From: Pedobacter faecalis
GTDB taxonomy: Bacteria; Bacteroidota; Bacteroidia; Sphingobacteriales; Sphingobacteriaceae
Direction of reading: 5' to 3'
DNA: 64,000 bases
NCBI RefSeq assembly: GCF_030182585.1
Contig: NZ_JARXOW010000001.1
Span: forward strand, 310,001-374,000
Below the pieces are notes generated by a model that did not search any database, was not told where the DNA came from, and saw only the letters and a list, made by a program, of their open reading frames with translations. This document shows positions 8,460 through 16,246 of the stretch, piece by piece (within the stretch, counting starts at the first letter, position 1; each line of letters begins with the position of its first letter). The position numbers and the translations under genes were made by a program.

Positions 8460-9233
8460 ATGAATAATTCATTAAAAGGACAGGTTGCGCTGGTAACAGG
8501 CGGAACAAAAGGTATTGGCAAGGCCATTGCCGAAACATTAAGTAACCGTGGTGCTCAAGTGGTGATTACAGCACGAACTGCACCGGAAGAAAACATCGAG
8601 GGACAGCATTTTATATCCGCAGATCTGACCCAACCCGAAAGTGCAGCCACCCTTTCCAAAGAGATTTTAGAGAAATACGGAAGGATAGATATTATTGTAA
8701 ATAACGCAGGAGCGAACTTAAGTCCCGGAGGCGGTTTTAGCGTGCTGTCAGACGAACACTGGAACAACGACTGGCAGCTCAATTTTATGTCGGTAGTCCG
8801 CGTGAATAAAGCTTTGCTGCCCACCATGATCGAGCAAAAAAGCGGGGTGATCATCAACATTTCTACTGGTTCGGCAAAGCAACCGATCTGGGAAATGACC
8901 ATGTCCTATTCATCTGCAAAAGCAGCCCTAAACGTTTACAGCAAAGCACTGGCAAGCGAACTTGGCGCAAAAGGTATACGTGTAAACGTCGTTTCGCCAG
9001 GGGCGATAAAAACCCCGCTAATGATGGAGTTTATAGACAACATCGCAAAATCCTCAAACATCACATCAGATGAAGCCTTCAAAGCGGTAATGGATAAAGT
9101 AGGTGTTCCTCTCGGCAGGATGGGCGAACCGGAAGAGATAGCCAGCCTTGTAGCCTTCCTGGGCTCTCCGGAAGCGAAATATATTACGGGTGCAAATTAT
9201 TCGGTCGACGGCGGCGCATTGCCAACGGTCTAA
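8460..9233 (+). CDS. Short-chain dehydrogenase/reductase
   Basis: This 257-residue classical SDR carries TGGTKGIG (residues about 14-21, NADP cofactor), NNAGAN (about 81-86), the catalytic serine in INISTGS, and YSSAK (about 157-161). The C-terminus has the GGALPTV end common in the FabG-like branch. The substrate is unknown. Its position, divergent from HxlR and beside two other reductases, suggests a role in the same carbonyl/electrophile response. Confidence 0.9.
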   Translation: MNNSLKGQVALVTGGTKGIGKAIAETLSNRGAQVVITARTAPEENIEGQHFISADLTQPESAATLSKEILEKYGRIDIIVNNAGANLSPGGGFSVLSDEHWNNDWQLNFMSVVRVNKALLPTMIEQKSGVIINISTGSAKQPIWEMTMSYSSAKAALNVYSKALASELGAKGIRVNVVSPGAIKTPLMMEFIDNIAKSSNITSDEAFKAVMDKVGVPLGRMGEPEEIASLVAFLGSPEAKYITGANYSVDGGALPTV

Positions 9234-9241
9234 ATGGCCTG

Positions 9242-11302
9242 CTAGTCGTCGCGCTCAAATAATGAATTGCGTTTATCCACAAGCGCAGCGAAGTTAATGT
9301 TTAGCTGGTCGACATGTTTTTTCTGCTCATACACCTGATTTAGCTCTTTCATAAACTTGTCAAGTTCCTTTGCCACAGGATGCATTTGCCTGGCAAGGTC
9401 AAGAGCTTCATCAGGACTAAGATTGCCCTCGCTGATCAGCGTAGTTATGCCTAGCATTGAGCAGATCGGACGGCGCAGTACATGGGAAATATCATATAGG
9501 ATCTGTTCCGCGGAGGCGATATAGTCAACCAAAGCGGTGACATCGCGGGTTGCGCCATACCAAACAACTTTTCCTTCCTGATCTTTTTCCGGTACTGCCT
9601 GAAGCCAGCGCCAGCGAATCACACCGTCTACCACAATCCGGTATTGAAAGCTTATTGGTCTTTCCGTTTTATAGGCCTTCTTCATGTTCTCCACAAAAAG
9701 ACTGCGGTCGTCCTCATGCCAGACTTCCAGTATCTTGTCTGGATTTCTTGAAATATCCGCTAAATCGGCCGTAAAATTGTATTCCTCAGTTCCACGGTTT
9801 ACAAAAAGGAAATTCAGTTTGCCGGTTTCCTCAATTTCGAACATATAGGTATTTCCCGGTACCTGGCTCGTGATCTTTCTGATGAGCTGTTCGCTCTCCT
9901 TCGTCTTTTGTTCCGCTTTTACCCTGGCCGAAATATCGGTATGTGTACCTAAACTAATATTCGTAAGGTTGCCACGGTGGTCCTGGAGCTTCCTGGCGCG
10001 CGACCAGATCCAGACCCAGTCGCCCGACTTATGCCGCATCCGAAAGAAATTCTCATACAGATCGGTAGAAGTGCCATTCAGGAACTCATTGAAAATCCGC
10101 ACAGCATTTTCGCGGTCGTCGGGGTGAAGACGATCCACCCATGATATGCCCAGCGTATCCTCCCAGCTTCCCTCAGGTCTGTCGAACCCCAGCATAGAAA
10201 AATATTGTGAGCTATACCATACCCGCTGTGTGTCGAGGTCATATTCCCATGCGCCTATATTGGAAACCTCTATGATGGATTTGTATCTTTCTTTGTTTAT
10301 CCTAAGCTGCTGCACCGCCTCCTTTTTCGCCGTGATATCGCTGTTTATCGATATGTATTGATATACCTCGCCTTCGTCGTTCACAAACGGTACGATCGTA
10401 GTGTCGACCCAATAGTAGGAGCCATCCTTTGCCTTGTTGCAAAATTCTCCTCTGTAAGGCTTACCCTCCATAAGCGCGGCGCCTAATTCGTCGAAATACT
10501 CGGGTGGATGATATCCTGAAAAAAGGATATCGTGAGTCTTTCCTATAAGTTCTTCAGCGCTGTATTTGCTCACTTTGCAGAAATTCTCGTTCACGTACAA
10601 AAAGGCACCGTCAACATTAGATATCGCCACTATAGACGAAATGTCTAAAGCATATTTATAGTCTTCCAGTTCCTTTTCCCGCTCAACGAGTTCATTGAAG
10701 GCCTGTTCCCGCTGGGCTACAGCCGTTCTGCGCTTCAAGGTTTCCCGCTGCATCGATCTCAGGCTGCTCCGTAGATGGTTGATCGCGTAATACTGCATCA
10801 CCAATATGGTTATGATGGGAATCATAGCGCTGATCCACCTGCTGATCGGATCGTGAACTACCGTTGGCGCAGGTAACTGGCCCTTAACTTCGAGCAAAGC
10901 CAGTGCAAAATCTGCTGCGATGGTCAGCAGACCAATTGCCAGGCCGCCCCTTCGCCCGAGCAAAAACCCGGCAGTAAGAATGACTGCCATTTGCGATAAT
11001 ATTCCGGGCGCAAATATCCCCCCGGCCGAATAGCATGGCACGGTGATGTACAGCCATAGCATGATGGTGAGCGACCAACTCGCCTTGCGGGTGTGCCCAT
11101 AATAGTTCAGGCTTAGGTTAACTATAGCAATTAACAAGGTCACACCTAACAATATTGCCCATCTCGACTTCAGTTGCGGAAAGTAGAAAAGGCCGAACAC
11201 CACGACCAAAGCCGTGACTGCCGACCAAATAATGGTCAGCATAAAGACCATATAACCCTGATAGTTCTTGATCTTATCCGGTGGACGTAAAATATGGTTC
11301 AT
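9242..11302 (-). CDS. Membrane PAS sensor with DHp histidine box but no ATPase domain
   Basis: The gene encodes 686 residues from the ATG at 11302; a TTG at 11344 is a less likely start. About six membrane segments fill residues 15-180, then a short coiled coil, and three PAS/PAC units at about 215-335, 340-465 and 475-590 (FCNKAKDGSYYWVDTTIVP and FRMRHKSGDWVWIWSRA are PAC-like). Near residue 607 there is an H-box-like DISHVLRRPICSML, followed by a second helix. The protein stops about 80 residues later, before the N, G1 and G2 boxes of a histidine kinase ATPase domain. It therefore cannot autophosphorylate by itself, unless a partner kinase acts on it. It stands alone, convergent with the SDR gene. 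Confidence 0.82.
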   Translation of the reverse strand: MNHILRPPDKIKNYQGYMVFMLTIIWSAVTALVVVFGLFYFPQLKSRWAILLGVTLLIAIVNLSLNYYGHTRKASWSLTIMLWLYITVPCYSAGGIFAPGILSQMAVILTAGFLLGRRGGLAIGLLTIAADFALALLEVKGQLPAPTVVHDPISRWISAMIPIITILVMQYYAINHLRSSLRSMQRETLKRRTAVAQREQAFNELVEREKELEDYKYALDISSIVAISNVDGAFLYVNENFCKVSKYSAEELIGKTHDILFSGYHPPEYFDELGAALMEGKPYRGEFCNKAKDGSYYWVDTTIVPFVNDEGEVYQYISINSDITAKKEAVQQLRINKERYKSIIEVSNIGAWEYDLDTQRVWYSSQYFSMLGFDRPEGSWEDTLGISWVDRLHPDDRENAVRIFNEFLNGTSTDLYENFFRMRHKSGDWVWIWSRARKLQDHRGNLTNISLGTHTDISARVKAEQKTKESEQLIRKITSQVPGNTYMFEIEETGKLNFLFVNRGTEEYNFTADLADISRNPDKILEVWHEDDRSLFVENMKKAYKTERPISFQYRIVVDGVIRWRWLQAVPEKDQEGKVVWYGATRDVTALVDYIASAEQILYDISHVLRRPICSMLGITTLISEGNLSPDEALDLARQMHPVAKELDKFMKELNQVYEQKKHVDQLNINFAALVDKRNSLFERDD

Positions 11303-11390
11303 AAGGCGAAACCTGTTCGTATAAATATAAGCAAGTTTATACAAACTAATCTGCCTGATTTTCAGGAGGGACAGGCTGGAACTCTGATTT

Positions 11391-11442
11391 GTTATTAAAC
11401 TTTCAAAATATTTTGAAAGTTTAATAACATCTTTTATATTTG
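11391..11442 (+). promoter_or_regulatory. 38-bp perfect palindrome overlapping the GbsR promoter
   Basis: Bases 11391-11428 read the same on both strands over all 38 positions (half-site GTTATTAAACTTTCAAAAT). The -33 TTTTG (11411-11415) lies inside it, and the -7 TATATTTG (11435-11442) follows after 19 bases, an excellent Bacteroidota promoter. The predicted start point falls at or next to the ATG at 11447, so the transcript is probably leaderless. Repression by the GbsR/MarR product is the simplest reading. Confidence 0.75.
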
Positions 11443-11446
11443 TTTC

Positions 11447-11953
11447 ATGGAGCTAGTAGAAGCAAAGAAAAAGTTTATTGAGACGTGGGGCAAGTTAGGA
11501 TCTGAGTGGGGGATTAACCGAACCATGGCACAAGTCCATGCTTTGCTTCTTATAACACCCGAGGCTCTCACGACAGAGGAGATAATGGAAACGTTAAGTA
11601 TCTCAAGAGGAAATGCAAATATGACCCTAAGAGATTTAATAGGTTGGGGGTTGGTTGAGAAGCAACATAAGGCAGGAGAGCGTAAAGAATATTTTTTTGC
11701 TGATAAGGACACCTGGAACATTGCCCGTCAGGTAGCTAAAGAGCGAAGGAAAAGAGAATTAGACCCAGTTTTAAAAGCCCTGGATGAATTGTCAAAAGTA
11801 GAGGGGAATGCTAAAGATCCTGAATATGTGACCTTTAATAAGTCGGTTACCGATATACATAAGTTAGCTAAGAATGTAGATCGAACACTTGACACTATGC
11901 TAAAAGCAGAGGAAAACTGGTTTTGGGGATCTATATTCAAAATATTCAAGTAG
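11447..11953 (+). CDS. GbsR/MarR-family transcriptional regulator
   Basis: This encodes 168 residues. It has the GbsR-type winged helix at about residues 10-90: MAQVHALLLITPEALTTEEI, then the recognition helix SISRGNANMTLRDL and the wing KQHKAGERKEYFF. An amphipathic C-terminal helical region follows for dimerisation. It is the first gene of a run of four genes on the same strand and has a large palindromic operator over its promoter, so it likely represses its own operon. The inducer is not apparent. Confidence 0.88.
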   Translation: MELVEAKKKFIETWGKLGSEWGINRTMAQVHALLLITPEALTTEEIMETLSISRGNANMTLRDLIGWGLVEKQHKAGERKEYFFADKDTWNIARQVAKERRKRELDPVLKALDELSKVEGNAKDPEYVTFNKSVTDIHKLAKNVDRTLDTMLKAEENWFWGSIFKIFK

Positions 11954-12031
11954 AATATTTTTTTATCACAATCTTTCAGTTTTTTCTGAAAATACGAAAA
12001 GTTAAAAGAATTATTTTAATAGCTAAGTAAT

Positions 12032-12961
12032 ATGAAATACAACAAAATAGTGCTCGCCGGAGGCAGCGGATACCTAGGCCAGGTGTTAAGCAAATATTAT
12101 AGATATCTTGCAAAGGAAGTAATTGTCCTTGGCAGGAAAAATAAGGCCTCAGAAGGCAACATCCGGACGGTGCTTTGGGATGGAGTTAACGACGGGGAAT
12201 GGAAAAACACTTTGAACGGTGCTGACCTGCTGATTAATTTGTGCGGTAAAAATGTGAACTGCAGGTATACGGAAGAAAATAAAGCTGAAATTATCTATTC
12301 TAGAGTAATTCCAACCGCACTTTTAGGAAGTGTGATTGCCGAGTTGGAGCATCCGCCTAGGGTATGGATCAACATCACTTCCGCTACGATTTACAGACAT
12401 GCAGAAGATTGTCCACAAGACGAGGAAGCCGGTGATATTGGCTATGGATTCTCCATTGATGTGTGTCGGCAATGGGAAGAGACTTTTTTTAATACCAATA
12501 CGCCTCTTACCCGAAAAATTGCTTTGCGGATGGGCATAGTGTTCGGTCGTAAAGACGGAGCTTTCCCTCGTTTGCTCAATCTTGTAAAATTCGGCCTCGG
12601 AGGCAAGCAAGGAGATGGTCAACAGTATGTCTCCTGGGTACACGAGCAAGATGCCGCAAAGTGCACCGAATGGTTATTGAACCGCGAAGAACTTAATGGT
12701 GTAATTAATTGCACAGCGCCAGAACCCATAAAAAATTCTCAACTGATGGGATTGATCCGCAATGCATATGGCGTTCCGTTTGGTTTACCCGCACCTGCCT
12801 GGCTACTTGAAATTGGGGCAAAGGTGATTGGAACTGAAACGGAACTGATCTTAAAAAGTAGGTGGGTTTTACCTAAACGCCTTTTGGATAGTGGCTATTC
12901 TTTTCTTTTCCCAAAGCCGGAATATGCGGTTAAAGACCTTTTAAGTACTAGAACAAACTAG
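12032..12961 (+). CDS. TIGR01777-family NAD(P)-dependent epimerase-like protein
   Basis: The 309-residue product has an N-terminal Rossmann motif VLAGGSGYLGQVL (residues about 6-18) and the family motifs LINLCGKNV, RVWINITSATIY and LRMGIVFGRKDGAF, with the C-terminal DUF1731 region from about residue 255 (GVPFGLPAPAWLLE). It belongs to the YfcH/SulA-like extended SDRs, whose reaction is unknown. It follows the GbsR gene by 78 bases and precedes a membrane SRPBCC gene by 30 bases. Together with the luciferase-domain gene this looks like a conserved module. Confidence 0.87.
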   Translation: MKYNKIVLAGGSGYLGQVLSKYYRYLAKEVIVLGRKNKASEGNIRTVLWDGVNDGEWKNTLNGADLLINLCGKNVNCRYTEENKAEIIYSRVIPTALLGSVIAELEHPPRVWINITSATIYRHAEDCPQDEEAGDIGYGFSIDVCRQWEETFFNTNTPLTRKIALRMGIVFGRKDGAFPRLLNLVKFGLGGKQGDGQQYVSWVHEQDAAKCTEWLLNREELNGVINCTAPEPIKNSQLMGLIRNAYGVPFGLPAPAWLLEIGAKVIGTETELILKSRWVLPKRLLDSGYSFLFPKPEYAVKDLLSTRTN

Positions 12962-12991
12962 AATCTCACATATTACAACGTTATCTTCAGC

Positions 12992-13900
12992 ATGGACAAA
13001 CAAACACTCAAATTCGAAATAATCAAAGGTCTCATCCTTTCAAACGCTTTTGCATTTAGTAGCATAGCGATAGCAAGCTTTTTAAAGCCTGATTCAAACG
13101 TTCTGGTATATACAGAATTTGTTGTTGTCCCTTTATTGATGGGTATTATTTGCGCCTGGTGCTGGAGAGATTTGGGAATTAAAAGTAGGGTATTGGTTCT
13201 GCTTTCCTGCTTAAATGGGTTGATTGGCGTGCTTTTGAGTGCTGTCTTTCTCGGAGAAGGAGTGATCTGCCTGCTTATCGTATCTCCGCTCATTTTCACT
13301 TTCATTATTACGGGTCTGTTTACCGGCAGGGCGATATTTAAAAAGCGTAACCAGAACTTAAACGTGAGTGTAGTCTCGCTGTTGTTATTGCTGTTTTTTG
13401 TGGATACAGCGTCCAGACACCACTATGAAAATTTGGTATCGGATGTGATCATAGTTGATGCTCCGCCAGAAAAGGTCTGGAAGCATGTAGTAGCTTTCGA
13501 TAGAATAGAGGAAGAGGGAAATTACTGGTTATTTAAGATGGGCATGCCAAGTCCTGTTGCCGCCAGCGTTGATGGTTACTACGAGGGGGCCGGACGAAAA
13601 TGTATATTCAGCAACGGATACATTTTCGATGAAAAAATGGTTACTTACAAGCCCGCTGAGAATTTGACTTTTGAAATTGTTCAGCAACCACGCGACCCCG
13701 AAATTATGGGGCACATAGATATCCTGCGCGGGCAATTTATCTTAAAGGACAACGGGAACGGAACGACAACGCTGACAGGCAACAGCTGGTACAGGCTTCA
13801 TGTATTTCCTGTGTGGTATTATGATTTGTGGGCCAAAAGCATTACCCGGAATGTTCATCTGCGCGTAATGGATCATATAAAGTACCTTAGCGAAAAGTAA
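12992..13900 (+). CDS. Membrane protein with C-terminal SRPBCC domain
   Basis: This 302-residue protein has about four hydrophobic segments in residues 10-135, then a soluble SRPBCC/polyketide-cyclase-like domain at about 150-300, starting with IIVDAPPEKVWKHVVAFD and ending in a C-terminal helix (NVHLRVMDHIKYL). The domain probably binds a hydrophobic ligand at the membrane. It lies between the TIGR01777 gene and the luciferase-domain gene (4-base gap), in one operon. Confidence 0.78.
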   Translation: MDKQTLKFEIIKGLILSNAFAFSSIAIASFLKPDSNVLVYTEFVVVPLLMGIICAWCWRDLGIKSRVLVLLSCLNGLIGVLLSAVFLGEGVICLLIVSPLIFTFIITGLFTGRAIFKKRNQNLNVSVVSLLLLLFFVDTASRHHYENLVSDVIIVDAPPEKVWKHVVAFDRIEEEGNYWLFKMGMPSPVAASVDGYYEGAGRKCIFSNGYIFDEKMVTYKPAENLTFEIVQQPRDPEIMGHIDILRGQFILKDNGNGTTTLTGNSWYRLHVFPVWYYDLWAKSITRNVHLRVMDHIKYLSEK

Positions 13901-13904
13901 GGAG

Positions 13905-15107
13905 ATGTTTCAGTTTGTTGTCCGCCATTTCGGGTTTCTCAAGAATGTCCCCTTATTGCCGCATGTCTTTGAAAGTCTGCTAAAATTGCACACCTTTATC
14001 TTAAGAAGCCACCTTTTGGATGCTTTTGATCATATTGAAGCTGAAGTTATGCGCTGGGATGGAACCACAATTTGTATGCATAAGTATGGCGGAATGCAGT
14101 TTAATGTTGCTAAAAAGGAAATCGGACATTTGCATGGCAACGGAATACTGGATGTATTATATAGCCGAAAAGTTAAAACCTTGCTGGTTGAAGAAGGCAA
14201 GGTGACCGATCATCATACTTTTAAAAAGTCTGGTTGGGTTAGTTTTCAGATAGTTAGTCCGGAAGATACCGCTTATGCCATAAAATTACTGAAGCTTAGT
14301 TACTCTATGAAGCGTTTCCTCATATTCCTCATACTTTTAGTACCAGCAGCACTTTATGCGCAGAAGCCAACCGCTCAATACGTAAAAGCCCTTTACAAGA
14401 AATATCCTACCCAGAAATCTGACCTTTGTCCCTCTTGCTTGCTCTGGGTCAATCCTTATTTCAAGTCGATTGGCGACACGGTGGACCATAAGCCTGTTTT
14501 GACTTATTATGTTTACACAAAAGCGCATCGGATTGAACAGGAAAAAATCCGGCTTCCCCGGACTGGTGCTAACGCAGCCTGGCATTCTGTGTACGGCCAG
14601 CCCAACGAAACCGCTGTTTATAAGGAAGCAAATAGAATTATAGGTAAACCCAATTCGGCCGAGATGATCTCAAAAGGCCATTGCCAGGCCTGGATACTCA
14701 TGGCCTGGAATCAGGATGCGGCGATCTTGTCGAATACCTATACTTTTAACGCTGGTATGCAGTATCAGGGGCAGAATACCGGAACTCAATTTGCTACTGA
14801 AGAATTATGCCGCATGCTTACCGGCTATAAAACTAATGCGGTTACCGATAGCGTTAAGATCTGGTGTGGGACATTTGGGAGTCAGGCCACTTACAAAAAG
14901 CAGGAGGTTAAAGCAATTGTCCCTGAGTATTATTATAAGGTTATTGAATATAATGATAAGGTATCGGGTACGAAGGTCACTCAATGCTATTGGATGCCAA
15001 ATAGACCCGATGCTAAGCGCGCTAGTTTAATCAGCTGTCAGATATCCTACGCTGAGTTGACCGCTCGGTTGGGCTTCGACCCGAGGGCTATCTTTAATGA
15101 GTATTAG
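13905..15107 (+). CDS. In-frame fusion: luciferase-domain (DUF5519-like) protein and secreted NUC1-type endonuclease
   Basis: One uninterrupted frame of 400 codons joins two unrelated proteins. Residues 1-133 form a luciferase-domain protein: HKYGGMQFNVAKKEIGHLHG near residue 60 and KKSGWVSFQI near 110. At residue 135 (ATG at 14307) a textbook signal peptide begins (MKRFLIFLILLVPAALYAQ), followed by a DNA/RNA non-specific endonuclease-like domain. Its SKGHCQAWILMA replaces the usual DRGH, and QNTGTQFATEE carries the metal-site Asn region. A signal peptide in mid-protein is not useful, so the nuclease part is probably started separately at 14307, or a stop codon has been lost. The first part belongs to the GbsR operon. 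Confidence 0.75.
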   Translation: MFQFVVRHFGFLKNVPLLPHVFESLLKLHTFILRSHLLDAFDHIEAEVMRWDGTTICMHKYGGMQFNVAKKEIGHLHGNGILDVLYSRKVKTLLVEEGKVTDHHTFKKSGWVSFQIVSPEDTAYAIKLLKLSYSMKRFLIFLILLVPAALYAQKPTAQYVKALYKKYPTQKSDLCPSCLLWVNPYFKSIGDTVDHKPVLTYYVYTKAHRIEQEKIRLPRTGANAAWHSVYGQPNETAVYKEANRIIGKPNSAEMISKGHCQAWILMAWNQDAAILSNTYTFNAGMQYQGQNTGTQFATEELCRMLTGYKTNAVTDSVKIWCGTFGSQATYKKQEVKAIVPEYYYKVIEYNDKVSGTKVTQCYWMPNRPDAKRASLISCQISYAELTARLGFDPRAIFNEY

Positions 15108-15142
15108 GTGTTTAAAGCAAAATGGCTTTGGACTTAGAGTTT

Positions 15143-15171
15143 TATCTTTTGAAAAGATATGATTACTTTTG
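15143..15171 (+). promoter_or_regulatory. Promoter and palindrome of the orphan antitoxin
   Basis: TATCTTTT-G-AAAAGATA at 15143-15159 is a perfect palindrome, and TACTTTTG at 15164-15171 matches the -7 element, 24 bases before the ATG at 15196. This fits autoregulation by an antitoxin. Confidence 0.5.
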
Positions 15172-15195
15172 TGTTAACCAATAACGGTTCAGATC

Positions 15196-15348
15196 ATGAA
15201 AGTAATATTAGATATTAAGGCCAGAACCCTTTCTGATGAGAATGCCATTTTAGTTGACGAGATCAAAGAAGCAGTTGAAGACCTTAAGCTGGTTCGCCAG
15301 GGTAAACTGAAAGCACGTCCTGCAAGAAATCTCGTTAATGAGCTATAA
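15196..15348 (+). CDS. Small antitoxin of a RelBE-like pair
   Basis: The product is 50 residues, starting MKVILDIKARTLSDEN and ending GKLKARPARNLVNEL, a C-terminal pattern seen in short Bacteroidota antitoxins paired with RelE toxins. It has its own promoter and a palindrome that could be its operator. The toxin start at 15338 overlaps its last 11 bases, which is the usual coupled arrangement, but that toxin is broken. The antitoxin is therefore a solitary survivor and may still neutralise related toxins. Confidence 0.6.
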   Translation: MKVILDIKARTLSDENAILVDEIKEAVEDLKLVRQGKLKARPARNLVNEL

Positions 15349-15430
15349 TATATTTACCTTAAGGCCTTTTGACAAGCAGCTTAAAAGGCTCGTAAAAATA
15401 CCCTTTTAACCAAAAGTCTGCGCTCTTTTT
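15338..15430 (+). pseudogene. Frameshifted, truncated RelE-type toxin remnant
   Basis: The frame from the ATG at 15338 (MSYNIFTLRPFDKQLKRLVK) matches the start of a RelE-family toxin but stops at 15409 after 23 residues. Adding one A to the AAAAA run at 15393-15397 would restore the family pattern KRLVKKYPFLTKSL. Even then the frame runs into the 3' end of the convergent toxin gene, so most of the toxin is missing. It is a decayed partner of the antitoxin at 15196. Confidence 0.6.
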
Positions 15431-15431
15431 T

Positions 15432-15719
15432 TTAAAAAACAGGTTCCTGCCTGTTATCCCAAAAGAATAATATTTCAATTTGATGCTCAGTGACTTTATA
15501 GAAGAACGAGGATGCTTTCTTGATAAGTCCTTTTCGAATGTTGGGATCTCCGGCAGTTTCCTTAAACATATAGGGAGAGTTGCTCAACGTTTCAAACGTT
15601 CTGATCATGTTTTTCTCAAAGTCTTTTGCTGCTTTATTTCCTAGCCTTCCTCTAATTTGCTCCTGTATATCGCCAAATGTCGCTATGGCAGTTTCAGAGA
15701 CTTCAATATGTAGGCCCAC
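15432..15719 (-). CDS. RelE/ParE-family toxin
   Basis: This encodes 95 residues from a GTG at 15719; no ATG lies near the N-terminus. The RelE/ParE fold is suggested by an amphipathic helix pair (IQEQIRGRLGNKAAKDFEKN), then NIRKGLIKKASSFFYKVTEHQIEILFFWDNRQEP, which matches the terminal beta strands. Type II toxins of this family cleave mRNA or inhibit gyrase; which applies is not clear. The start codon follows the stop codon of the antitoxin directly, so the two genes are co-translated. Confidence 0.8.
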   Translation of the reverse strand: MGLHIEVSETAIATFGDIQEQIRGRLGNKAAKDFEKNMIRTFETLSNSPYMFKETAGDPNIRKGLIKKASSFFYKVTEHQIEILFFWDNRQEPVF

Positions 15720-15923
15720 CTACCGCGAAGCTAGTCTATGTTTAAATTCATCAAACGATATACTGCGACCTGCTTTTATATCTTCCTGACCTTTCTGGAT
15801 ACCATCAATTACATGCTGCGGCAATTTCTCTTCTTTTTCTTCAAAGGGAACATTCAGGGCTTTCAAAAAAGCCTTCACAGCTTTTAGTTGATCTTTCTCG
15901 GGGTGTACTACGATGGTTGCCAT
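15720..15923 (-). CDS. Antitoxin (DUF2683-like) of a type II pair
   Basis: This 67-residue protein begins MATIVVHPEKDQLKAVKAFLKALNVPFEEK and has a charged helical C-terminus (GQEDIKAGRSISFDEF), a common architecture of Bacteroidota antitoxins upstream of RelE/ParE toxins. The toxin GTG comes directly after its TAG. A TATCTTTG promoter element lies at 15946-15953 on the minus strand. The pair is apparently intact. Confidence 0.78.
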   Translation of the reverse strand: MATIVVHPEKDQLKAVKAFLKALNVPFEEKEEKLPQHVIDGIQKGQEDIKAGRSISFDEFKHRLASR

Positions 15924-15945
15924 ATTTAGATCTAATGGTTTAATA

Positions 15946-15953
15946 CAAAGATA
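15946..15953 (-). promoter_or_regulatory. Promoter element of the antitoxin-toxin pair
   Basis: TATCTTTG on the minus strand fits TAnnTTTG and lies 22 bases before the antitoxin ATG at 15923. Confidence 0.45.
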
Positions 15954-16002
15954 AACAATATGAGTGCCGTTAAGATAACGACAAGATAAAAAACTATTTT
16001 TT

Positions 16003-16215
16003 CTATCTAATCTGCTGCTTCAATAATTCCACTTTCTCTTGCTCGCTTTTCAACAAGCGTTCATAAAGGGCTTTATTTTCCTCCATAGCTGCTATGAACT
16101 TATCTAGAGGATTGAAAGAGCATTTGTAATTTTCATACTCCAAAGCCAAAGCCCTGTTGCATGCAGCCTCAACGCTGGATGAAAACGATAACGAAGAAAT
16201 AAAGTTATGGCTCAT
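16003..16215 (-). CDS. Small coiled-coil protein, possible remnant of an XRE-type regulator
   Basis: The 70-residue frame ends with NPLDKFIAAMEENKALYERL followed by a charged helix. This heptad-like tail resembles the C-terminus of XRE regulators in Bacteroidota. No helix-turn-helix precedes it, and none was found in the other frames upstream, so it may be a fragment. It sits next to the toxin-antitoxin genes. An 8-bp inverted repeat (16217-16224/16239-16246) lies directly before its ATG. Confidence 0.4.
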   Translation of the reverse strand: MSHNFISSLSFSSSVEAACNRALALEYENYKCSFNPLDKFIAAMEENKALYERLLKSEQEKVELLKQQIR

Positions 16216-16216
16216 G

Positions 16217-16246
16217 CGTCAGGCCATGAAGCAATTATGCCTGACG
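16217..16246. repeat. Inverted repeat, 8-bp arms
   Basis: CGTCAGGC and GCCTGACG face each other across 14 bases, immediately upstream of the small coiled-coil gene. It could be an operator or a leader hairpin; no T-tract follows. Confidence 0.35.
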
